From Ruminobacter amylophilus (GTDB taxonomy: Bacteria > Pseudomonadota > Gammaproteobacteria > Enterobacterales > Succinivibrionaceae): DNA of 64,000 bases. Every line of letters begins with the position of its first letter. The first letter of the stretch is position 1. The notes under the pieces were generated by a model. That model had not been told where the DNA came from. It did no database searches and saw nothing but the letters and a program-made list of their open reading frames with translations. Both the position numbers and the translations under genes were made by a program. Below, in pieces: positions 57,723-64,000 of this stretch. The stretch spans positions 1-64,000 of the forward strand of contig NZ_FOXF01000004.1 of NCBI RefSeq assembly GCF_900115655.1, read 5' to 3'.

Positions 57723-57782
57723 ATGAGTCACTGGCAGCGTGCAGCAGAAATTTTGATTACGGGAACGACGTTAAATATATAA
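57723..57782 (+). CDS. possible leader peptide in nrdD 5' region, 19 aa
   Basis: A short frame MSHWQRAAEILITGTTLNI has CAGGACGG about 10 bases upstream of its ATG. It lies in the nrdD leader, 210 bases before nrdD. No run of one amino acid suggests classical attenuation, so it may be chance. Confidence 0.2.
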   Translation: MSHWQRAAEILITGTTLNI

Positions 57783-57995
57783 ATTAAATATTATAAAAAC
57801 GCATCCTTCGGGAATATCTGATTAAAAGAAATCAATATAACAACTTACACGCGCAACAGTCCGGCATAACAATACCGGTAGCCAAGCAAGCATAAAAAAA
57901 AATAAAAATTGAGAGTAAAAAAATAACATCCGCCGCAGTGCTCAAAAAAATAAAGTCTTTATTTTTACTGGAGGTCGGATTTACTAGAGAGAGAT

Positions 57996-60134
57996 ATGAA
58001 AGTGGAAGCTAAAATTACTGTAATTAAGCGCGATGGTAATCGTGTACCATACGATGGAATTCGTATTGTTAATGCAGTCTCCAAGGCTGCAGAAGCCTGC
58101 AGTGTTCGTGATCTGAACTTCGCCGCTAATATCGAATCCAAGGTTTTCGGACTTATCAAGGATAAGAGTGAAATCGAAATCAGCGAAATTCAGAAGTTAG
58201 TTGAAGATCAGCTGATGGCTTCCAAGTTCAAGCAGATCGCCCGTGCGTACATCGAGTACCGTCACGACAGAGACCGTATGCGTGAAAAGCAGAGTGACCT
58301 CATTCACGACATCGAAAGTCTTATCGAACAGAACAACCCTGAAATTCTTAATGAAAACGCCAACAAGGACAGCCGTGTAATTCCTACACAGCGTGACCTT
58401 CTGGCAGGTATCGTGGCCAAGCACTACGCCAAGCAGCACATGCTCCCGAGCGACGTGGTTATAGCTCATGAAAAAGGTGAAATCCATTTCCATGACCTTG
58501 ACTACTCCCCTCTGTTCCCAATGTTCAACTGCATGCTCATTGATATCAAGGGCATGCTTACCCACGGCTTCAAGATGGGCAACGCTGAAATCGAAACTCC
58601 GCGTTCAATCTGCACCGCAACTGCAGTTACAGCCCAGATTATCGCCCAGGTAGCCAGCCATATCTATGGCGGTACCACCATTAACCGTATCGACGAAGTT
58701 CTGGCTCCGTACGTAACCAGCAGCTACAACAAGCATCTCGCAGTTGCCAGAGAATGGAACATTCCTGATGTTGAAAGCTATGCCCGTGCCAGAACCGAAA
58801 AGGAATGCTATGACGCCTTCCAGTCTCTGGAATACGAAGTAAACACCCTGCACACCGCCAACGGTCAGACTCCGTTCGTAACCCTTGGCTTCGGTCTCGG
58901 TACCTCATGGGAATCAAGACTTATTCAGCAGTCAATTCTCAAGAACAGAATTGCAGGTCTCGGCAAGAACCACAAGACCGCCGTATTCCCTAAGCTTGTA
59001 TTCACCATCAAGCGCGGACTCAATCTTGAAAAGGATGATCCTAACTATGATATCAAGCAGCTGGCTCTTGAATGTACCTCAAAGCGTATGTATCCTGATA
59101 TCCTCAACTACGAACAGGTTCTCCGCGTTACAGGTTCATTCAAGGCTCCTATGGGCTGCCGCAGCTTCCTCAGTCCGTACATCAACAAGGAATCTCACGA
59201 AGAAGAACATGACGGCCGCAACAATCTCGGTGTGGTAAGTCTCAACCTTCCCCGTATCGCCATCGAAGCTCACGGTGACGAAGCTGAATTCTACAGAATT
59301 CTGGACAAGAGACTTGAACTCTGCTTCAAGGCCCTCATGGAAAGAATTCACCGTCTGGACAATGTTCAGGCAAAGGTTGCCCCAATCCTCTACATGGAAG
59401 GCGCATGCGGTGTAAGACTCAAGGCTGACGACAAGGTATCCGAAATCTTCAAGAACGGACGTGCCACCGTATCTCTCGGCTACATCGGCATTCATGAAAC
59501 CATCAATGCCCTGTACGGCAACAAGAAGCACATCTTTGATGACGAGGAATTACGCAAGAAGGGGGTTCAGATTGTTAAGGCTCTTCACGATGCCACCGTA
59601 CGCTGGAAGCAGCAGACCGGTTACGGCTTCAGCCTTTACAGCACTCCGTCAGAAAACCTGTGCAACCGTTTCTGCAAGCTTGATACCAAGGAATTCGGTA
59701 TTATCCCTGGCGTAACAGACAAGGGCTACTATACCAACAGCTTCCATCTTGATGTGGAAAAGAAGGTTGATCCTTATTCAAAGATCGACTTCGAACAGCC
59801 ATATCCTGAACTGGCATCCGGCGGTTTCATCTGCTATGGCGAATTCCCTAACCTGCAGAGAAATCCTGAAGCTATTGAAGACGTATGGAACTACTCATAT
59901 GACAAGGTTCCTTACTATGGTACCAACACCCCTATTGATGAATGCTACGAATGCGGCTACAAGGGTGAATTCGAATGTACCAGCAAGGGCTTCGTATGTC
60001 CTAAGTGCGGCAACTGCAACCCTAACAAGGCATCAGTAATCCGTCGTGTATGCGGTTATCTCGGTGCTCCTGATACCAGACCGTTCAATGCCGGTAAGCA
60101 GGAAGAAGTACGTCGCCGCGTAAAGCATCTTTAA
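57996..60134 (+). CDS. nrdD: anaerobic ribonucleoside-triphosphate reductase
   Basis: Class III glycyl-radical reductase that makes deoxynucleoside triphosphates without oxygen; EC 1.1.98.6. Identity to E. coli NrdD is high along all 712 residues. An N-terminal ATP-cone (about 1-95) begins KITVIKRDGNRVPYDG. The catalytic barrel contains HIYGGTTINRIDE, EYEVNTLHTANGQTPFVT and NLCNRFCKLD. The C-terminal zinc site has CYECGY and CPKCGN. The glycyl radical is Gly687 in RRVCGYLG. AGAGAG precedes the ATG. The activase gene nrdG is not next door: a terminator and minus-strand genes follow. Confidence 0.97.
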   Translation: MKVEAKITVIKRDGNRVPYDGIRIVNAVSKAAEACSVRDLNFAANIESKVFGLIKDKSEIEISEIQKLVEDQLMASKFKQIARAYIEYRHDRDRMREKQSDLIHDIESLIEQNNPEILNENANKDSRVIPTQRDLLAGIVAKHYAKQHMLPSDVVIAHEKGEIHFHDLDYSPLFPMFNCMLIDIKGMLTHGFKMGNAEIETPRSICTATAVTAQIIAQVASHIYGGTTINRIDEVLAPYVTSSYNKHLAVAREWNIPDVESYARARTEKECYDAFQSLEYEVNTLHTANGQTPFVTLGFGLGTSWESRLIQQSILKNRIAGLGKNHKTAVFPKLVFTIKRGLNLEKDDPNYDIKQLALECTSKRMYPDILNYEQVLRVTGSFKAPMGCRSFLSPYINKESHEEEHDGRNNLGVVSLNLPRIAIEAHGDEAEFYRILDKRLELCFKALMERIHRLDNVQAKVAPILYMEGACGVRLKADDKVSEIFKNGRATVSLGYIGIHETINALYGNKKHIFDDEELRKKGVQIVKALHDATVRWKQQTGYGFSLYSTPSENLCNRFCKLDTKEFGIIPGVTDKGYYTNSFHLDVEKKVDPYSKIDFEQPYPELASGGFICYGEFPNLQRNPEAIEDVWNYSYDKVPYYGTNTPIDECYECGYKGEFECTSKGFVCPKCGNCNPNKASVIRRVCGYLGAPDTRPFNAGKQEEVRRRVKHL

Positions 60135-60163
60135 CGATGACATTCCGTAAAAAACACTGATAA

Positions 60164-60192
60164 AAAAGGAGAGCGGCAGCTCTCCTTTTTTT
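60164..60192. terminator. terminator of nrdD, also active from the minus side
   Basis: AAAAGGAGAGC (60165-60175) pairs with GCTCTCCTTTTTT around GGCA. A-run on one side and T-run on the other serve both nrdD and the convergent exonuclease-like gene. Confidence 0.85.
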
Positions 60193-60288
60193 GTGTCTCT
60201 ATAACATGTGCGGCAGATTTTTGTCTTGATTACCACCGGCGGCATAGTCGGATAATATCCCGGCCGGGAGCAGACATCACTTATTGTT

Positions 60289-61188
60289 TCAGCCGTGTTT
60301 TTTGCGACTGTCGAGAACCTCAATTTTTATGGCTTCAGGACTGGAACACTTTCCGCGCAGATATTCCTGTTCCTCCTTCACCTCTTCTTCAGTGAACACC
60401 CTCTTGCACCAGCATTTCTGTTCGCCGTTCCACAGGTAACCGTTGAATTTCAGTTCCTCCTTCACCTCGAATCTCGCGGTAAAGGCCCACACCATGTACT
60501 CGACATGAGAGGATGCGGCAATCAGTTCCGCAATGGAACCTTTTATGTAGCTGAAAAGCCACAGATTGGAAAACACGGCTTCTCGAATACTGTTGTACCT
60601 GAAGAAAAATCCCAGACGCTCGCAGTTCATCTGCAGAGTTGCCCCTGAAATGAGTCTGTCATTCAGATTCTCCCACCTGATGTCATGAACCGAATCGACC
60701 CATCGATATCCGGAAAACGAAGAAAATCTTCTTTCAAAAAACTCTCTGGCCGTCCTGCCTCTGGTGGAAACAATTATCGGATCGTCACGCAGCATCGAAT
60801 CAACCGTTCTGTAATCAAATGACATGCCGTTGATGCTTTCAACTGTAATACCGGTGGTTCTGGTGATATAGGCGGGGATCGGATATCTCGGAGCTTCAAA
60901 GCCGCGATACATTCTGTCCACGCTGACTATTTCACCGGTACTCAGGAGACATGAGCACTTGACCATTACCAGCTCCAGAATCACGTCCTGACGTCTGCCG
61001 CCCGTGGTTACCATTTCCAGAAAAACAAGGGACTGCACCGGTTCCGGAGTTTCCCTGAAAATCACGGGAAGAACCTGTTCGTCCGCAAATCTTGCGTAGG
61101 GAACCCTGCTCTGAATCCTGTAATCTTCGGGATGAGCAATAATTTCCGGGATAAGTTCTAAAGGAAATCGATTGTAGTTATAGGCCAT
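60289..61188 (-). CDS. inactivated DEDDh exonuclease paralogue
   Basis: A tandem paralogue of the upstream DEDDh exonuclease whose catalytic residues are gone. The frame opens at 61194, but the first ATG abuts GGAGGA; ATG at 61188 has proper spacing and is chosen (299 aa). Aligned to the upstream gene, DxE becomes FLEMV (Glu58, Val60). The second Asp becomes Ala147 in VSTRGRTAREFFERRF. The HxxxxD pair becomes Asn199 and Ala204. The fold-defining hydrophobic core, the N-terminal FPLELIPEI segment and the C-terminal LKFNGYLWNGEQKCW motif are retained. It is probably a structural or regulatory partner. It starts 37 bases after the active gene ends. Confidence 0.78.
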   Translation of the reverse strand: MAYNYNRFPLELIPEIIAHPEDYRIQSRVPYARFADEQVLPVIFRETPEPVQSLVFLEMVTTGGRRQDVILELVMVKCSCLLSTGEIVSVDRMYRGFEAPRYPIPAYITRTTGITVESINGMSFDYRTVDSMLRDDPIIVSTRGRTAREFFERRFSSFSGYRWVDSVHDIRWENLNDRLISGATLQMNCERLGFFFRYNSIREAVFSNLWLFSYIKGSIAELIAASSHVEYMVWAFTARFEVKEELKFNGYLWNGEQKCWCKRVFTEEEVKEEQEYLRGKCSSPEAIKIEVLDSRKKHG

Positions 61189-61225
61189 ATCCATTCCTCC
61201 GTAACGTACCGGTCTTACTCTGACT

Positions 61226-62293
61226 TTACTTGTATCGGGTAAATGCAGTGTAAGCCATACTGTAGAATCCCTGATTCTGAGGTGTAATCATCGGATGATA
61301 CAGTCCGGTAAGGAACTGAATCTCCTTCTGATATTCATCAGGGCTGCGAACTATCTTGTACCAGTATTTGTCCGCGGCACGCCACCACTGTGACTGATAC
61401 CTGCTTCTGGTACTGTCATACCAGCTGTACCCGTTGTTTTTGAGCTGGTTTTTAACGTCATACGGAGCCTGAAGAGCCCTGATGACATATGTTGTGTTGT
61501 CAATACTTGCCAGAAGAGCAGTAAGAGCTCCCTGAATATTGTTAAGAAGCCACAGAAGAGCCAGACAGTCGGTTGACGCCCTGTGGGCATCATAAAAGAA
61601 CCCCGTGGCTGAAGCGATGGCTTCCTGCTTTAATGATGAGATGCGGTCATCGAGCGTACTCCATCTGATTTCACTCAGTGAACAGCCCCACGGAAGACTG
61701 CACAGTCTGGAAAGATGAGCGAATCTCTTTTCAAACATAGGACGATCAAAGGAGGCATTGTGGGCCACAATCAGCGGATTGTCAGCCAGGAGTGCACACA
61801 CCTCCCCTTCATTAATCTTTTTGCCGGCCACGTCTTCATTGCTGATGCCGGTAATCCTCTGAACATCAGGAGAAATCGGTTCGTAAGGATCCTCAAGTTC
61901 ATCATAAATGGACTCAATGGAGGTAACCAGTCCGAGACTCGGGGAATATTTCACCTTCACCATGGCAAGCTCAATAATCTTGGCCTTGGCGATATCAAGT
62001 CCCGTGGTTTCGGTATCAAGAATCACCATGGATTTTTCATCACCCACCGGATCGTGAAGCTTTATTGATCTGGTGCCGATACCGAATTTGGTATATGGAA
62101 TTCGGGTCAGAAGCTTGAAATTGTCCGGATTTTTGGCAATGGCAGGCAGCAGCTCCAGAGGAAAATGTTCCGTATTTCCGCACTGAGCCTCGGCTAAACT
62201 TATTAATTCTTCCGCATCCCTGAGCAGCTGTTCCGTATTCTCTGACAGCTGTTCATTTTCAATTACCGCCTTATCATTTAAATCTGTAGTCAT
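61226..62293 (-). CDS. DEDDh 3'-5' exonuclease (DnaQ-like)
   Basis: Metal-dependent 3'-5' exonuclease of the DnaQ/RNase T fold. Exo I is ILDTETTGLD with Asp93 and Glu95; Exo II is AHNASFDRPMF with Asp183; Exo III is DAHRASTDCLALL with His237 and Asp242. ATG codons occur at 62299 and 62293; the latter has better Shine-Dalgarno spacing. About 90 residues N-terminal to Exo I include FPLELLPAI. A C-terminal region (about 280-350) contains LKNNGYSWYDSTRS and WYKIV, shared with the downstream paralogue. Length exceeds DnaQ-like single-domain enzymes. Substrate (DNA or RNA) is unknown. Confidence 0.85.
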   Translation of the reverse strand: MTTDLNDKAVIENEQLSENTEQLLRDAEELISLAEAQCGNTEHFPLELLPAIAKNPDNFKLLTRIPYTKFGIGTRSIKLHDPVGDEKSMVILDTETTGLDIAKAKIIELAMVKVKYSPSLGLVTSIESIYDELEDPYEPISPDVQRITGISNEDVAGKKINEGEVCALLADNPLIVAHNASFDRPMFEKRFAHLSRLCSLPWGCSLSEIRWSTLDDRISSLKQEAIASATGFFYDAHRASTDCLALLWLLNNIQGALTALLASIDNTTYVIRALQAPYDVKNQLKNNGYSWYDSTRSRYQSQWWRAADKYWYKIVRSPDEYQKEIQFLTGLYHPMITPQNQGFYSMAYTAFTRYK

Positions 62294-62994
62294 ATCCATA
62301 TTCCAACCTTAATTCCGAAACGTCGGAAACATCCTCCGTCAGATGCATCGGAAAGTCCCGCGTTTCGCCTATTTACTGTTTATAAAACGATTTAACAGTC
62401 CGATTATAGCACATAAATCATATGAATGTTTTTTATACCTTCTATTTATATTCAGAAAAACATTGTATTATTCGCGGAATATCACAGTTTCATCGGCTTA
62501 AACACATTTTTCCGGTACCTATAAATCCGGAACATTTCTTAAACAGAAAGAAGGTTTTATCATCTCTCATGTCACATTAATAGCAACTTTTATTTAAATA
62601 TTGTTTGTTTTTATATATCATATACTGAAAATACGTAATGGCAAACGGTTAATTCAATATCGGGATTCCCGGCATTTCATGAAAATAACTTTCAGTTAAT
62701 GCTTAAGGAACGTCTTAAAGTGAAAAAGCCGTTATGATGGATTTCCGGGAATGCACCGGCAGCCCAAATAAATATTTATAATCATTTATATAGAATTCTG
62801 TACGTTCAGGCTCCCTTTATATCCGGCATATAAATATTTATTTTTTATAAACACACTTAAAAATTATTGACATGCTGTCGTTACAAAAATAAAATACACG
62901 AAGTTTTTCAAATAATGATATACGGATCACAAAAACCAACACAAAATAATAACAATAGTCCGTCTCATTCAAAACTGGTTTTAAAGGATAATTC
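62294..62994. other. AT-rich divergent intergenic region
   Basis: About 700 bases between the exonuclease operon (minus) and the glycosyltransferase gene (plus). Very AT-rich, no open frame with a ribosome site, no clear operator. Confidence 0.4.
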
Positions 62995-64000
62995 ATGGTC
63001 AAAATATCGGTTATAGTCCCTTGTCACAATGACGGACAGTACCTGCCCAGATGCCTGGACAGTCTCACTGGACAGACTCTTCAGGATATTGAAATACTGG
63101 TTGTGGAAAACCGTTCATCAGACAATTCACAGGCTGTCATTGAGGAATACGCTCAGAAGGATTCCCGTATAAAAGCCCTTTCCATAAGTACTGAAAGTCT
63201 GTCTCTTGCCAGAAACAAAGGTCTGGACAAGGCTTCCGGAACATATGTCATGTTCTGTGATCCGGACGGATGGTTTGAGCCGGACATGTGCAGAATCATG
63301 TACTACGCCATCGAAAACAGTGAAACCGATATTGCCGACTGCGGCATTTCATGTGAATTCAGTGCCGATATGACTGAACAGGACAGAGCCCGCAGATATT
63401 CAGAAGATTTTTCCGGTCCCCGCCGTTCAGGAATTCACAGTCTCACCAGAAAACACCTTTTGAGCACCAATCCTACTGTATGCAGCAAAATCTGGCGCCG
63501 GGATCTGATAGAACGCACGGCCCTGCGTTTCTCACCGCTCAGAGCGCATGAGGACTACGATTTCTGGTACCGCTATGCATTCAGGTCCCGGACCATCTGC
63601 TATATCAGAAATCAGCTGTATCATTATTTCATCAGCCAGGCTTCCATAAATGACAGTCTGGCATCGGAAGACAATCCGAACCGCAAATCAAGACTGGACG
63701 TGGCCATGAGTTTTCTGGATTTCGTGACGGTTCAGCAGCCAAAAATTACCGACCGGACAAGAAAGACCGTGGTGGCAGTTTTTGAGGAAATGGCTGAACA
63801 GATGTCGTGTCTGCTGAAGGGAAACGAGCAGGAGGAAATCTGCCGCATCATCAACAGCACCCTCCGAAACAGACTGCAGACCGAAACATTCTTCACTCCC
63901 GTCGCGGGAACAATCAGCAATCTGAATAACGGAGGAAGCATGACTTCGCTTAAGGTCCGCAGGCTGCTGATGAATACCCGCGTACTGCTTAACAGAATCA
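62995..64000 (+). CDS. family 2 glycosyltransferase, N-terminal part
   Basis: GT-A-fold glycosyltransferase, open at the right edge (335 codons visible, no stop). AAAGGA precedes the ATG at good spacing. The N-terminal motif KISVIVPCHNDGQYLPRCLDSL and ILVVEN-SSDNSQ bind the nucleotide sugar. The DXD-like metal motif is FCDPDGWFEPDM. LSLARNKGLDKASG precedes it. EDYDFWYRYAF is the catalytic-base region (ED). Sugar specificity cannot be told. It probably belongs to a surface-polysaccharide gene group continuing to the right. Confidence 0.9.
   Translation, partial: MVKISVIVPCHNDGQYLPRCLDSLTGQTLQDIEILVVENRSSDNSQAVIEEYAQKDSRIKALSISTESLSLARNKGLDKASGTYVMFCDPDGWFEPDMCRIMYYAIENSETDIADCGISCEFSADMTEQDRARRYSEDFSGPRRSGIHSLTRKHLLSTNPTVCSKIWRRDLIERTALRFSPLRAHEDYDFWYRYAFRSRTICYIRNQLYHYFISQASINDSLASEDNPNRKSRLDVAMSFLDFVTVQQPKITDRTRKTVVAVFEEMAEQMSCLLKGNEQEEICRIINSTLRNRLQTETFFTPVAGTISNLNNGGSMTSLKVRRLLMNTRVLLNRI

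Larger units (their letters stand above)
56947..57995. other. regulatory region and leader of nrdD
   Basis: About 1.05 kb of AT-rich DNA before nrdD. It holds a palindrome ACAACAATTGTTGT (57042-57055), a NrdR-type box (57412-57427), an FNR-type site (57545-57558), a candidate extended -10 promoter (57637-57663) and two very short open frames. No larger gene is seen. Confidence 0.6.

Overview
The window reads as a continuous stretch of chromosome from an anaerobic or microaerophilic gammaproteobacterium. Gene content and local order are enterobacterial in flavour: zapA - 6S RNA - 5-formyl-THF cyclo-ligase - rpiA, proQ upstream of prc, mepA, dolP, yciN, rluB, a YoaE-type TerC protein and a quinone-dependent pyrD. 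Rubrerythrin and an anaerobic class III ribonucleotide reductase (nrdD) preceded by an FNR-type site point to life without oxygen. A Succinivibrionaceae-like host fits, but that is inference from gene content only. Genes have moderate GC; the spacers are clearly AT-rich.

Layout. 1-0.2 kb: 3' end of rfbC (dTDP-rhamnose synthesis). 0.5-15.5 kb: mostly minus-strand, single-gene units, nearly all with their own terminator and most of them cell-envelope proteins: mepA, ddh, the dolP BON lipoprotein, a Sel1-repeat lipoprotein, a small exported repeat protein, a chemoreceptor, a lipoprotein, a helical periplasmic protein, and rubrerythrin. 16.2 kb: tRNA-Pro(UGG). 16.5-22.1 kb: a two-gene McrB-like AAA+ / PD-(D/E)xK nuclease operon beside that tRNA. 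22.1-26.9 kb: a gene-poor, AT-rich stretch with two unknown genes, a consensus CRP site and clusters of AT palindromes. 27-45.5 kb: housekeeping genes (pyrD, pepN, prc, proQ, an HD hydrolase, yciN, dapE, pykF, a large membrane protein with a repeat tail, a TerC/CBS protein, rluB). 46-49 kb: a methyltransferase-like membrane protein, zapA, 6S RNA, fau and rpiA. 49.2-51.1 kb: an overlapping AAA15 ATPase / Toprim-like pair (RloAB/PARIS-like). 51.7-56.9 kb: a Cys-rich exported protein, a three-gene partner-switching operon (PP2C phosphatase, HATPase kinase, STAS antagonist), an M15 peptidase and a zinc-ribbon protein. 57-60 kb: nrdD with a long regulatory leader. 60.3-62.3 kb: a DEDDh exonuclease and a downstream paralogue whose catalytic residues are lost. 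63-64 kb: a family 2 glycosyltransferase that runs off the window.

How the parts relate. Peptidoglycan metabolism recurs (mepA, ddh, dapE, prc, the M15 peptidase), and ddh plus dapE suggests two routes to meso-diaminopimelate. Two nuclease/ATPase modules (16.5-22.1 and 49.2-51.1 kb) look like defence genes. The strongest leads for something undescribed are the active/inactive DEDDh tandem pair, the McrB/nuclease operon with its long novel N-terminal part, and the CRP-site orphan gene in the gene-poor region.
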